From: Erythrocercus mccallii
Taxonomy: Eukaryota > Chordata > Aves > Passeriformes > Dicruridae
Direction of reading: 5' to 3'
Length of the DNA stretch: 64,000 nucleotides
Assembly: GCA_013397435.1 (NCBI GenBank)
Contig: VZRG01000307.1
Coordinates: 561,360-625,359 of the forward strand
Part shown: positions 1 to 12,840 of the stretch, piece by piece
How positions within the stretch are numbered: the first letter of the stretch is position 1
Layout of the letters: each line of letters begins with the position of its first letter
Notes under the pieces: generated by a model
Database searches by the model: none
Told to the model about the DNA's origin: nothing
The model's input: the letters and a program-made list of their open reading frames with translations, nothing else
Translations under genes and position numbers: made by a program

Positions 1-3000
1 ATGGTTGTTTAGTGGGATAGTCAAAATGAGTGTTTTTCAACCTCTAATCTATGTATTGATGGAGTAAGACATCACAAACTGTTCAATGAATTTTATGTTT
101 GCCCACATGCACCAAATGAAATCAAGGAGGGAAAAAATAATAGGAAAAGACCCCAAGGTTTACTTTTATTTGTTATTTTGTGAAATTACCAAGTTTTAAA
201 AGTAGGTGAATACATAATACTTCCATTAAAATTAAAGAAACACTGGAACAGATGATCTCAAAATTTTGTGTAAAAGTTTAGAGGCATTGTATCGTTGTTG
301 CATCATTGCTGTATGGGATGAAGCAAAAAATCCATTATTTTTATGACTGTGTTTGATTTTTATAGAAATGTTAGAGTACAGATGAAACTGGATTGTGTTC
401 TACCTTTCCTTTGAAGTGTGAAGACACAAAAACCTTATCTGAGTTGTGACCATCATAGTTATAAGATTTAGATCATTCCATTGCATCCATGACCTGATCC
501 AAAAGGCTGTACTCCCAATAAAATAATTCAGCAATTTGTTAATAATAAATTGATTATAACAGTGTCAATATGAATGTCTTTCTGTATTTGAGAATAGATG
601 AAGTTTAGTTGGTTTTCAATAATTATAATGATAATAAGTAATACAATTGCTGAAGGCTTGCAAAAAGAGACAATATACAGAGTTCTCCATTTGATCTTTC
701 TTGAATCTTGACACTAAGTTTAAATTCAAACATAATACTAACATTGTAAACCAAAATATTATGTTTATGTGGTCCTATGCTACTAATTTCTTCTCAATAT
801 ATAGATGCATTTCTAATTTTAAAAGCAAGAGGAGTAATTTAAAGGAGACTGAAAGGACTGTTGGTGGGCGAGTTAAATGAAGAATTGTTATAATAATAAG
901 GTGGTTGTAATATGAACACAATGGAATAAGTTCACATTTCAAATGCAATAGGTGGATGCACTTTGGCACAACAGTTTGTCAACCAGTTTTATGACTGCAT
1001 AAGTTCCTAATTAAGGTTTGATGAGCCAAAATTCTGTAGTATAATGCGTTCAGACCTTTCCTACTATCTTAGCATTACTACCTGTGTGCTTCCACTTCCA
1101 CTTTCTCCACTTTAGCTTCTCAACTACTCTGTAATGAGAAAAATACTATGGAGTTACTGTAATTAGAGAAATAAGATCTGTCCTTTGAACCATATATGAG
1201 GGAACCACCAGATTACTTTGTATGGGTGTGCCCCAGCTCTCTGATTGACAACCTACTGGTGTGCCTGGTCTGTGCTAATCTAAAAGGATGTAATTATTAA
1301 CCAGCAAAAACTCCACTCCTGCATGTGCATCCCATGTGTAGTCCTCTGCAGAATTGCCACCAGTCACTGCTACTGTTGTTAGTACTAGACACAGAATAGC
1401 ATCATTAGCAAGCTGAGGGTCCTCGATACTGTGCTAGTGTGTGTAATTGAAAACAGAATTTCACATGGAGGAGAAGGTTATTTACTGAGTAAATTTTTCT
1501 GTAAGTATAATTAGTCTTGCCAGAATAGGCTGCCTTTTCTATTTTTTGAAATAGATTAAGCCTATGAGAAGAACAGTTCCATTTAGCATATACAAAAAGT
1601 TGGTAGCTGATTTGTTAATGTGCTATTAAAATAATAATAACGAAGAAGGGGAAGTAATGAGTATCCTGAAATGATCTTTGATCAAGGCTCAGCTGAATGC
1701 ACTCCAATATTTGTATTACAATCTAGAACATAGTGACTGTCCTTGCTCAGTGTTTTATTCATAGATAACTAAAGTATGTACCATAAACCACGACTGTATG
1801 ATCAAAGGACACCTTACTCTGTGTGTCTTATCTGTAGTAGTATACTAACTTTATGATAATAATATTTCATTTTCTGTTGTCTTTCCACGGACTTCATAAA
1901 GAATATCATAGTCTATGTTAATCAGCATCTTATAATTCTTTAAATTGTTTTCTAAATGCAAAAATCTAGCAACAAATATGCTACTGTGCTATTACACTTT
2001 CTGAAAGAATGATTTCACTCGTATTTCAAGATGGTAAGTATCTTAGGCTGATCTAAAATGTGTCCTCAGAAAAACAAGAAAAGATAACACAATTTGGCAG
2101 CAAAAGCTGAGACATAGAAGACAGTAAGTTCACCCTGGTTGAATAAGAGCATGTATTACTTGAATTTTTTGGCAGTCACTTTTGACCAACTCTCAGTACT
2201 GCTGTGGACATTCATCAAGAAGAAGCATATGTCTAAAAAGGCACCTAATAGAGTTTGGCAGCGAGCAACAACCAACATCCTCTTGTGAATGAAACTTTCT
2301 TTTGTGATGAAAATACTAAAATACCCCAGTGGTTAAGACCTTATAAAAGAAAGAAATATCTATTTTCTAGACTCTTGGCACTAAGAAGAGGCACAGTTGT
2401 AGCTTCTGAGCAAGGTCTTCTACCAGGCTAATGTCACTCTGCGTGTAGCACCCTCTGAAACCAAGGGTATGTAGTTTTGAGCACAAGATTCCATGGACAT
2501 ATTTCTCTTGGGTATATTCAACAGTAAAGTGATTCTTAAGGGTAAGCAGTGCTGATTATTTTTAAGCCTTGAATATTTAAATTTCAAATTAAATCACAGT
2601 TGAGGCATTCAGACTGTGTCCTTCCTGGTTAGGGTAGTCTTGTGTGATGGAGGAATACTGGATTCTAATCCTGGTACAGGTTATTTCTGTATTTGTTGCA
2701 TAAAATGACACTTATACTAAGACATAAAATGCATATGTCATATGAGGTGAAAAAGAACAAAGTTATTTGCATTTAAGAGATACAGAAAAAAAGGGTATTG
2801 AAGGAGCTGGTAACAGTGTTGAACATGCTGCTAAGAATGTCTTTAGTTGGTACTGAAGTAGAAGCTACAAATAATTACTAGGTTGATGGGGCAGGAAACT
2901 GTAAAAGATTGAATGGCTTGGCTGAAAGAAAGTGGGTAGAAAAGCCAAAGGTATATCCAGCTCTTCTTAGGCTAGGGAATGGTGACTAGGCCTTTTTTTC

Positions 3001-3510
3001 TGCATGACACTCAAGAAGGAATCTGATGACAAGCATTACTCTCTGTCTTCCACAAATAGCAGGAGCAGCTAACAGTATTCTGCTTCTGAAGACTTTGGTT
3101 GCGATAGTAAGTCAGACAGTATTTAGTAGTCCAGAATTTGTATTTAAAATACGTGTGAGAAAGCCTGTGCAGACAGTTCTGTTAGGGTCAGAGACAAAGA
3201 TATCTAGCACTTTCTGTTAAGAACTGTGACTTCTGTTACTATGTAGAGTTTGGGTTACTTCTTCACATGGAGAAGCTCTGTGTCTGTCTGTCATTATTCT
3301 TGCTTTACTCAGAAGCCCTGATATGTTTAGTTGGGTGGCCTGGCAATGAACTACATAAATTTGAGTCAATTTTTCAGGATAAATGCAGTCATCTTGCTGT
3401 AACACTTTAGTGAGATATCAATCATGCTTCCAGAGAGGCAATTAACAGGAATGCACACATTTGTATACTGCCCTCACATAAATTTAGACCATATAAATAT
3501 GAACTGAAAG
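1..3510. other. Unique AT-rich DNA, no gene seen
   Basis: No recognisable gene, RNA or transposon was found in this stretch. Open frames are at most about 64 codons and resemble no protein family. There is an octamer-like ATTTGCAT near 2766, but such sites are common in AT-rich DNA. There is no CpG cluster or other promoter sign. Confidence 0.6.
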
Positions 3511-3674
3511 AAGCTGCCTGGAGAAGTGGTTGAGTCACCATTGCTGGAGGTTTTTAAAAGGTATGTAGATTTGGCACTTAGGGACATTGTTTAATGGTGG
3601 ACTTAGCAGTGCTTGGCCATTTACGACTGGATCCCCCTTAAGGTTCTTTTCCAACCTAAATGATTCTATGATAC
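3511..3674 (+). mobile_element. CR1 LINE fragment, 3' end
   Basis: This is the last part of a CR1 non-LTR retrotransposon, truncated at its 5' end as most bird copies are. Reading along the plus strand it shows, in order, GCCTGGAGAAGTGGTTGAG, a CTGGAGGTTTTTAAAAGG segment, GGCACTTAGGGACATTGTTT, GGTGGACTTAGCAGTGCT, and TTTTCCAACCTAAATG followed by the ATTCTATGAT tail. These blocks occur in this order in the CR1 3' untranslated region. No coding part of ORF2 remains, so the copy is dead. Divergence is moderate, with an altered segment around 3625-3645. No clear target-site duplication is visible, as is usual for CR1. Confidence 0.93.
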
Positions 3675-4674
3675 TAGGAACAGAAGTGGTATTTGGTAGG
3701 ATTAAATAATACATACTAGCAACTCCCCATTAAACTGAGGTTCTGTTGCAGCTGTACCATTCGTTTCCCTTGCATCATAACAATTCTACTTTGAGGTATT
3801 GGCAAAAAACCCCTCCAAAATGCAAAACAAAAGGCAATCTGGAGTCTTCAAAAGGTATTGAAATTCTCAAGGATCCAGATGACTCATGATTTTTGGGAGA
3901 AAGTAACTCAGGCCTGTTTATTCCTTTGTGATAGTCTTTACTTGATTCCCTTCAACATCATCCTTAGCTAATATTGAAAAGGAAATATATATTATTGCTA
4001 TTTTATGGTGCAAAAGCTATGTTAGCTATGTTCCAGATGCAAACCAGAAACATACTGAACACCTCTGCCCTGTCCCACATCATTAACAATTTTGTCATCT
4101 TCCTTTTCTGATGTAATTTATATTCATGCTACTCTGTAACAACATTCACTGGAACTAAGATTTTTTTTTTACTCTCAAATTTTATTAAAAATCAATTCTT
4201 GTCCTTATTCTTATTGAATGCAGAATTTTTCTTCCTATAGTTTTAATTTCCCTTGTTACCTGGTTTTCTTAACAAAATGTTTTACATTTTTTGATTCCAT
4301 ATTTAATTACTGTTCTTTGCCATCTGTTGGCAGGGAAATTGAGTTTATCTGTGTTTTTGATATTTGAAAAAAAATATGAAAAACTTGATAATTTTCTACA
4401 TTTTGAAAATGTGTGAAATACATGGGTTGAAGGTAGTGTCTCTGAAGTCTATATGTAAACATTCATAATTACAAATTTCTCCTGTAGTCAAAAAGAAGAG
4501 AATGCATCAATGCTGAGTTGCTTGCTACACAATTACTTTTCCTACCATTTCTTAGAAAATGAACTTTCCAGTGAAATAAATTTAATTAAGATTTAAATTC
4601 ATTATATGAGTGTTGAAGGCTGTATTTATGTGTGTAAAAACTGTCTGAGAATATTTAGAGAGTTGATGAACCAA
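3675..4674. other. Unique AT-rich DNA, no gene seen
   Basis: No gene or repeat was recognised here. Short poly-T and poly-A runs occur, for example at 4161-4170. Composition becomes steadily more AT-rich toward the TA tract that begins near 4675. Confidence 0.6.
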
Positions 4675-4950
4675 ATTAAAATTTAAATATATAATATATA
4701 TTAGTATATGTAANNNNNNNNNNNNNNNNNNNNNNNNNNNNNNNNNNNNNNNNNNNNNNNNNNNNNNNNNNNNNNNNNNNNNNNNNNNNNNNNNNNNNNN
4801 NNNNNNNNNNNNNNNNNNNNNNNNNNNNNNNNNNNNNNNNNNNNNNNNNNNNTATATTTTTATGTTATATATTTTGGGTTTTATTAATTATTTATATATC
4901 AATTTATTATATATAGTTTTTTATATATATAAATATATATTATATATATA
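4675..4950. repeat. TA-rich low-complexity tract around a gap
   Basis: Both sides of the assembly gap at 4714-4852 are nearly pure A and T, with alternating TATA runs such as TATATATATT near 4941-4950. The gap most likely lies inside an AT microsatellite or minisatellite that could not be assembled. The true length is unknown, and the 139 Ns may not reflect it. Confidence 0.85.
4714..4852. other. Assembly gap (139 N)
   Basis: A run of N within the TA-rich tract. No sequence can be read here. Confidence 0.99.
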
Positions 4951-4963
4951 TTATTTCTTTCAG

Positions 4964-5094
4964 TTTTGTGCTTTGCCATTAAGAAAGTCATTGCCACTCT
5001 TGGGACAAAGGTGGTTGATGCACTTGTTGGTCTGATTATTAACACAGAGTATCTTAAGGCTGAATTCTTTTAGCTGAGAACATCCATAAGAAAA
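4964..5094 (+). other. Possible spliced exon (weak)
   Basis: The segment begins after a good-looking acceptor, TATTTCTTTCAG ending at 4963, and stops before a donor-like GTAAGT at 5095-5100. One frame from 4966 stays open for 35 codons and then meets a TAG, so it would suit a last coding exon or, more likely, a noncoding RNA exon or chance. It matches no protein family I recognise. Good splice consensus pairs are expected by chance many times in 64 kb. Confidence 0.12.
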
Positions 5095-5631
5095 GTAAGT
5101 CTTGCATTGCAAAAAAATATAATCTAGTTATGGTTTATTTAAATTCTGTGCAAGTAAAAAGCAGCAAATCATAGTAGTACCAGTTCTGCCTGACTACCTC
5201 TAATTCCTAAGAGAAGCTGTTATGTCCGCAGACATTTATTGGCGTATTATTATTGATACTTGTCTTTGTTCCCACCTCACAAGGATTTCAGGTTTAGTTC
5301 TGATTTCTCAATGGTTTTTCTCCACTGAATTAAAAAGGATTTCCACTGCCATCAGAGAGATTTAAATAAGACAATTGCAGACACATACATGTAGTTATGG
5401 TTTTGCTGTCCCATTGCTTTTTTAATCATTCCTATTTCATACTTAAGTTTGCTGGAACAAAGGGTCCCGTTTTTCACTCCTTTTTCGACCTCAGGTCAAA
5501 GAGCTAATAGGAAAAAAATTATCAGTCTTGAGGGTCTTATATCTGAAAAATAGATTTAAATAGAACAGTCAAATATCTTGTAATTAGTTTCATTTTTCAC
5601 GTCATGTGTCAAATTATATTTTATTGCTCAC

Positions 5632-5683
5632 TTTTGCTTTTGCTTGTTTGTTTTTTGTTTGTTTGGTGGGGGTTTTTTTGTTG

Positions 5684-5714
<31 letters not shown>
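5632..5714. repeat. T-rich tract plus (GT)n microsatellite
   Basis: A tract of TTTG/GTTT units and long T runs (5632-5695) passes into about nine GT dinucleotides at 5697-5714. It is a compound simple repeat, likely polymorphic in length. Confidence 0.9.
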
Positions 5715-7311
5715 AAGTCCATGATTATCCTTATTGCTGAACTTTGCCCTTTGACAGGAAATAGCAACCAGTGTAAGGATTAAAGAGCAAATGCAACTCG
5801 TTACTTGGTCTGGTTTCAAAGTTACACTGCAGATAACAGTGTCATAATGCACATCGCATCTCTGTATAACATGAAATTGGCATGATGCGCTTTAAGACCA
5901 TAATAAGGAATCGTAGAATGCATTGAATTGGAGACACTTTTCTCTTAGACTAGTTGTCACTGTAATGAGTCTTTTCTTAATGCCATAATCATGTTAGTAA
6001 CAATGAATGTCATACCAAGTCCAGGAGCAAACCAGGTTTTGTAATGTATGAAGGAACAGAAATGTCTGATACAGCTGTGTATTAAACTGTACCCTAAATG
6101 TTCAGAAAATGGCAAAATATTGCCTAGTGCTTCCTTCATACAGAAGCAAGATGGCAAAAAAAATCTGATATTCAAAATTTACTATGTATGCCTTCAGTAT
6201 TTCTTCATACTGTCAACAAGATGAGGCTTATATTGTGATGGACCAAGTGTCTACTACAGACTGTACGTACAATTCCAGTAAATTGCAAATGTAAACTTAT
6301 TAAATTGCCTTTAATTCCTGAGGTTCCTGGTGTGCCTGCTCTTATACCAGTGATGAAGAGCTGCATCCACAGCTTCATCAGCAAATAAGGTACCTCTCCT
6401 CTAACCTCTCTTATCTCAAGATATCTGAATGTTCAATATTGCTTCCTCCTTGTTTTCATGATTACATCTATTCTTCCCAAAGATGTGATTATGCATTGTC
6501 AAGAACATAAAAGGCTCCCTAAAATATTTGGTATGCAAGGTATTGATACCATCCACCAAAGTTTTTTGCCTTGCAAGAATAATTTGCTCTGGCAAATTTG
6601 CTATCTTGGTTGTTTTTCTTCTGTATGAAAGGAGAAGGACAAGAGAGAAAGAGTACATTAAAAACATTAAAACCTTCCAGGATAGTCCCACTGCAGATTT
6701 CTAGAAGTGTGACTTGACCCAATGGTACTATATTATAAAAAAGAGGGTTGTCTGTCTTTTTAGATACTATGGAGTTTTTTAAGAAATAAGGAAAAGATAA
6801 AGACCAAAGAGCATTGATATGGTGTGAAGGCACAATAGTGCACAAACTTCTGGATGTTGGCTGGAGTAAGCTCTTCAAGGGCATCATAAGATGCCTAGGT
6901 TGTGTGTGGATTTGCTTTGAAGTTCCTGTTCTCTGAGAAATCAAGAGAAGAGAATGTAGATGCTGAGGCACTCAGACAAGTTGGGATTTGATAACATTGC
7001 TATACAGTTATGTAAAACATATGTTCATTTAAAGTATGTGAAGTGCTAGGATAGTAGGATTCTTTTCATCCATCTTTCTCTTAGTGTTTCATCTACCTTC
7101 ACAAGTAACACCTTTGCTGGAACTGTAAATCTCTCCTTGAACACCGACCATCAGTTTTCCTGTAAGAATACCTATTTTTCTAATGGGCCTTGGTATGCCT
7201 GACTGGACTGTGATTGCATGTTATTGTGGAAGGAGGTGCTCTTTTTCCTTTCCTACCTTTTTCTACCCACACCATTCCCAGTGCTTTCTTGCATTGATGC
7301 AAGCACAATAA

Positions 7312-7349
7312 AACACAATAGAACCATGATAGCACACAATAGAACCATG
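7312..7349. repeat. Imperfect tandem duplication, about 20 bp
   Basis: The motif ACACAATAGAACCATG occurs twice, at about 7313-7328 and 7334-7349, joined by a short ATAGC spacer. It is a small local duplication with no sign of function. Confidence 0.8.
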
Positions 7350-8180
7350 GCTGATTTATCCCTTTGTCATTATAGAATGAGACTAGTAAAGAAATACCCA
7401 GACTCAGTGCACTTGGACATACCTTGTCTAAGTCAGTCGTCAAAGATGATCAGGAGCAGCAAGACAAAGACAACACTGCAAGAGCCAGCAATTAGTTTCA
7501 CTTAGGCTGCAGTAAAGCCACGTTTTTGAGTGTTGTTTATTGGCAGCAGTAGATTATTTAAGCCAAAGGTACCAAAGGTCCAGTGCTCCATTGTTGCCTA
7601 TATATTTTTACTTTCACCTTTATGCTGGCACTCATGCTTGTCTAAAAGGTGCCCTAGATGAGATTGTCTCAAGGCTTCAAATACTTATTGCACCACAAAA
7701 TATTCCTTCTGGATTGTCAAATGTGGAAGAAGTTAAAGGAATATGGATGAATTTCCTGTGGAATCAGAAAGGTAGTGTACCCTATCCTTCACTGCAGAAC
7801 CATTTTAGTTCTCTTCTTCTGTGGGAGAACAATATAAATATCCTGTTCAGATCCCATAAATTAGTAAGAGGAAATCTGTTTGTCCAAATGTCAAATTCCA
7901 AAACACTACAATATTCAGTTTCCAGATTTTGTAATTGTGCAGAAGCCCAAGTTCTCCACTGTTTAGATAGAATCCAGTAAGAAGAAAATGTCAGAAAGAA
8001 CCATTGAACATAAAATCCAATATCTTCTTTTGCCTGTCACCTCACTGGAAGAACAGGGACAGATTATATCTGGTAACCACAATCAGCATTGTGGTCGCAG
8101 CCTTGGAGCAGAAACGTTTGACTTAACGTGAGCTTGGGCAGGGAGGGAAATCTCTTTCTCTAAGTGTCATTCTATTATTC

Positions 8181-8222
8181 TCTCTTTTTTTCTTTTTTTC
8201 TTTTTTTCTTTTTTCTTTTTCT
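8181..8222. repeat. (T6-8 C)n pyrimidine microsatellite
   Basis: Runs of six to eight T separated by single C residues form a pure pyrimidine tract. It could be the remnant of a poly-T microsatellite. Pure pyrimidine tracts of this kind can adopt triplex structure, but nothing here shows a role. Confidence 0.9.
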
Positions 8223-11200
8223 CCAATACCTGAATCAGTGATCAAAACCTGTACTGACAATGCCTTAAGTAAAAATCTGAGTTGTACTGGTTTTTCCGTG
8301 ACATTGTGATTGCATGTATGCTCTACAAATATCTATTGCAACTGAAGCACGATAACCTACTATGGCTTTCTAGGTGCATACTGTTACCTTCTGTTATACT
8401 TTATCTTATCCTGGACTTCAGCTGGAAATTTCCGTGTGCTCTTTCTACTTTCTTCTGACAAAATCAGATAAGTTATTTCAAATAATTTATTTAACAATGT
8501 GAAGACTGATGTGGCTTGAAGAAAACTAGGGAGGACTTTACCCAATTTAGAGCAGAATTGGTAAAGGAGTGCTGTCTTGGGAAAGCCTTGCTACATGGCA
8601 TGTCATTTTGCAAAACTGTAGGTGTAGCAATCTGCAATGGCAGTGTGATGATGGAAAACTGGAGCCTTTGGCTGTCATGGGGTGTTGCTGTCCTCTTTCC
8701 TGGCTCTAATGCTGTGGATAGATAGCACCAGTCATGCCTGCCTACACCAGTTGAAGAACTCACTGCTTCTCTTCTGAGTGCAACCTGACTGTAGATCTGT
8801 GAGTATTCCCTAACATATTTCGGGCAAAAGTGTTAGCAAGACCTGCTCTTTAAATCCTTTAAGGCAACTTATGTGTCTTGACCAAAGTGGGTTAGGGACT
8901 CCTTTTAGGTGTGTATCTGGAAGTAGCAGCCTGTAGCTCTGTACAGCTACATTACAGAGTTCAGACTGCTATATCTTCTGAGGTTAGACTGCATCCTGTA
9001 CCTGAAGAAGACTTATTTGGAGCAACTTTTAATATTTTAATTAATTTATAATAATTTATAATATAATATAATTCCCTCTTTCAAGTTAGTTGTGCTTCAC
9101 TTAATAGCATGTTCTCTGAGTCATGTTTCATTCTTCATCTCCCTAGGCCTCTTCATCCTCTTTGGAGATAGAAGACATGATCATATCTCTGAATCACAAA
9201 TTACTGGAGGCTGTGAGAATGTACAGAACTTATATATTCTATGTTTGCCCTGTTTGTGTGCTCTCCCCTGGGCACCTGCTAATCGTCACTGTTGGGAATT
9301 GAATATTAGGCTAAAGAGATCTTTAGTTTTACCTGTTATGGCTGTTCTTATTGTTCATTTCTATATGGCTCCAGGAAGACAGCAGCTACTCTGTGACTTT
9401 GCAGCTTGTAATTCGGTAGGGAGATACTTTTCACTTTTCTGGCCATGTGCAATCAAGGAGAGGGAGAAGTTGAAGAAATATGTAAAAGTGTGAGGAAAAA
9501 TAATTGGCCTTTCCACATAAGCATGCAAGAGAGAAAAATAATGAAAGCAGGGACTACAATTAAGAGGAAGGGTAGATGCTCTTCATTGATAGAGAAACAG
9601 CAAAGGAACAAAGAATCTATTATTAAGACAAGGCATGAACTGAGGAAGACACTATATCAAAGGGAAGCAATCAGCACTGTAGCAAACTATAGTAAAAGCA
9701 ATATAAACTGTTTATATAGGATTTTGAGAACAAATACAGATGACAAAATCTGAAATTTGTTTTTGAAATTTTAAAATTTTTAGAAAATAAAAGCATTAAA
9801 GAAATATATTTTGTGAATATTGTAAGTTCTCATTAAGAATGCAGTGTTTTCAATGATGCATTATTTCACCTGTTCAAAATGCTTCAGTCATCAAATAATG
9901 GAACTTAGAATTGCAGTGTTCATGTGTATGTGTGTGCATGTGTGCCTTTGTGGTTTGGGTGAAACTGGTATTTTTTCATTTGAATCAGACAAAGGTGGGG
10001 CCAGGGTGTTTTCTTTCAGGCATTTATTTATCATAGCTTACAGTTTGCTTTGTTGTTCAAACAGTATGTGACTCCACCCTCTCCCATTATTACCCAGCAA
10101 GGATACAAGGCTGCTTTAGAGAATTTCTATGTTCATACTATTGAATTCTGGTGTCAAGTTGCTTTCTAATACCTTTAGGAGCAAGGCTTTGGAGGGTAAA
10201 TTGTAAGTGTTGAATCTTGACTGCAAAAATCTGTCTGTTTGGAAGCAAACAATGTTGAGAGAAAATTCTTATACTCTTCATTTTTTAATAGGAAATAAAT
10301 TGTCCCTTTCACTCCATTGCATGTGTTGTTGGCATGTGTGCATCCAGGATTGTATCTGCTGTGTTTAAGAATGTGCGGGTTTGATCTCCTGAAAGTATTT
10401 CAAAGGAATATGCTGACAGTACATGTAAGCACACCTTCATCTCCCCCACAGACAGGCTACCAGAAGTGGTTGCTCATGCTGGAAGGAAATAGTGCTTTAT
10501 GCTAAGGGTGTCACACATCACACCTCATGTTTCCAATGCAAATTTAGAGCTCCAGGAAGCAATCTGGTTCCTCCTATCCCAGTACTCCCTGCAGGGTGAT
10601 GCAATTCTATTGTCTTTAGTGTAGAATAGTAGCTGCAGACAAAAGTAAGTTCATGAAAATTATGGGTGAAAAGGAAAATCAACCCTGTAAACTACTTTTG
10701 CATGTGAAACTGGGTCATGAGCCCATACAAATTCGTTGTGTTTGGGCCTCATAGCATTTCTAGGTTTCCTCAAGTCCCAAAATAGCAGGGAAGAGAGAGA
10801 GCGGGGTAGATGAAAATAAGATTGTCAGTCTCCTTGGGAAAGCTGTCAGTTTCCTGCTATTGAAATATTTCTCACCTTTTTGGAGAGCAAAGTTCCATGC
10901 TTCAGTGGTGCTGCTGCAAACCAATTTATTGCAGAGTTTTGCTCTATTCCAATGTAACACACAGAGAATATTGCCTGTCTCCTCAGTCATAAACTTTTCC
11001 ATGTCTATACAGTAAAGTCGCCTGTTCTTTTTGCTAACGTAGGCTCATTCTCAGAACAAAGATTCCTGAAAGTCCGTGTGTGTAGCACCCTAATAGACAG
11101 CACCAAATCCAGAAACAGAAGGAGCAACATGCAAGGGAGCAGATTTGTCAGAGGTCAGGCAAGAACATTTCTTGTAGATGACTAATAGTAAGGGATGGGC

Positions 11201-12119
11201 AAACCTTGTGTTGTTTTGAGGTTTTGTGAACCTTATGAACTGTACTTTTGGTTTCACAGGGTTTGTGAACTGTCCCTCCTCCTACCTTGTCCTTCTCCCT
11301 TTGGTATTTTTCAGAATGGGGGTTTTGTTGAATTATTTATTTAATTTTTTTTTACTGTAAACAAGAGGTCCCTTTTTGTATATATTAATGCTTGAAGAAT
11401 CTTTCCACCTCAGCACATTCTCAGCAAACTACTGGGTGTAGGAAGTTTCTGTCCTTATCATCTCCTCTTTTTCTCATTTTCATATTTTCTTCTCAGAGCA
11501 CAATATAAAAAAGGGACCTTCTGGGCCACTATCAATAGAAACTACAGCTTATTATTTTTCTAGGTCTATCTAGCTCCAGTTTTTTTTAAAAAAATTGTTT
11601 CTTTCTTTTAGTCTTCATTTAATCTGATTCATCTGATATTCTATAGTTCAATAGTAGATTCTTAAAAATTATTTTTGTGTTTGTCTCTGCTCCCCTTTTT
11701 AGTCACTCAAATGATCTTTAAAGGCACAAATCAGAGTCAGAACCCTACTGTTTTCATTAATGTCTTGCATCAAGTTAGGTCCTTCAACTCCACAAAATTT
11801 AAAAGGATTTTAGAACGGAAAATCATATTTTTAAATAATTGTCATCTAGAGTGAAAGTGCTCAAAAGGAGACTTAAAAAATAGTGGTATAATACTACCTC
11901 CTCATTTAAATCTCTGCTATACCATCTCTGTGTGCTGCATGTTTAAAGCAGGTTGATTGTTGTGCAAACAACTACCACTTTGCAATTGTAAGGAGCAAAA
12001 TTTTCTCAGACTTTACATTGGGATGGCCTGCAAGGTGACCTGGAAGAAATAGCTGGCAATTTGGAAAGCTTGTCTAGTGAATTGTGCTTTGAATATCTTT
12101 ATCTTATAAATTGAATAGA

Positions 12120-12330
12120 TTGTTTTTTCCTAATTTTGGCATGGTATTATAATAGATTTGGTAGATTATTGCTGTGTTGTAAATTTTGCCATTAGTGAAT
12201 GCCAATTATGTTAATGAATTCTAGCTGGCCAATCAAAGAAGAGTCAAAGCTATTTTCTGTTTGTAAAATATACAAATTGAGATCACTATACACTGTTTAA
12301 TTGTGTTGGTAAATACTCTAATGTTTCATA
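12120..12330. promoter_or_regulatory. Candidate conserved noncoding block
   Basis: This is an AT-rich but non-repetitive stretch with homeodomain-type sites (CCAATTATGTTAATGAATTC near 12203-12222) next to a CCAAT-containing GGCCAATCAAAG near 12228-12239. The texture, AT-rich with clustered TAAT cores and no simple repeats, resembles developmental enhancers in vertebrate gene deserts. This is inference from texture only; conservation was not measured. Confidence 0.2.
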
Positions 12331-12539
12331 TCTAAACAGTTCATATTTTAATGGAGAAGGAAGAGTAAAGGAATTTAGTAATTTGCCAAAAATTAAGACG
12401 TTTTCTAATTACACAGATTATTCATTAGTACCAATACTTACAAAAATCCCTCAAGGCACAAGTATATATATATAATTTTTAAAAAAGGAAGTAATGCTTT
12501 ATCTAAAATAGAACTTAAAACAGAAATCAAAGCCAACTT

Positions 12540-12840
12540 TGATGAAAGCTTTGTGCATTTTAAGCTGACTCAAGGATATACAACAAATAGATGTGGAGTG
12601 TTGCAAAGCTCAAACGTTGAAGCAACAGAGCACAGCGTCTGAATAGTGCCACGATATAGGAGAAGAATTGTCCAAAAGACCTTGAGGCAATTATAATGAA
12701 CTAAATATGCAAACTATGCTGTGTGTGCAGCATTTCTGTACTGTTTACTACACTGCCATAAAAGGATTTCTCTATAAAGACTAGTGCTTTTACAAGAATT
12801 ATAGATTTATAATGGAAACAGGCAGTCATCTGTCACTATA
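12540..12840. promoter_or_regulatory. Candidate conserved noncoding block
   Basis: This non-repetitive block holds GGCAATTATAATGAACTAAA followed by TATGCAAAC (POU-like) near 12687-12715, then TACACTGCCATAAAAGG near 12748-12764 and TTATAGATTTATAATGG near 12799-12815. Clustered TAAT, octamer-like and TTTATAATGG-type words without low complexity suggest an enhancer. There is no reading frame of note. The call is inference and needs cross-species alignment. Confidence 0.22.

Larger units (their letters stand above)
5101..12100. other. Unique DNA with simple repeats, no gene seen
   Basis: Apart from the microsatellites listed separately at 5632-5714 and 8181-8222, nothing is recognised. Open frames of 133-150 codons exist at 6519-6971 (minus), 7540-7980 (plus) and 9092-9493 (plus). 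None shows a known domain, a start context or conserved-looking composition, and I treat them as chance. A short direct duplication lies at 7312-7349. Confidence 0.55.

Noticed and set aside
5905..5935. GGAATCGTAGAATGCATTG, resembling the start of a reverse CR1 tail
   Set aside because: Similarity ends after about 20 bases, and nothing following matches CR1.
6352..6381. GATGAAGAGCTG / CAGCTTCATC hairpin considered as a microRNA precursor
   Set aside because: The stem is too short and bulged, and no longer fold is visible around it.
6519..6971. Minus-strand frame of 150 codons
   Set aside because: No domain, no coding-like neighbours, and a length within chance expectation for 64 kb in six frames.
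7540..7980. Plus-strand frame of 146 codons with an acceptor-like TTGGCAG near its start and GTAGTG inside
   Set aside because: Protein unrecognised and the splice signals are weak. Frames of this length occur by chance here.
9092..9493. Plus-strand frame of 133 codons with hydrophobic start
   Set aside because: The hydrophobicity comes from T-rich sequence. No signal-peptide context or homologue is recognised.
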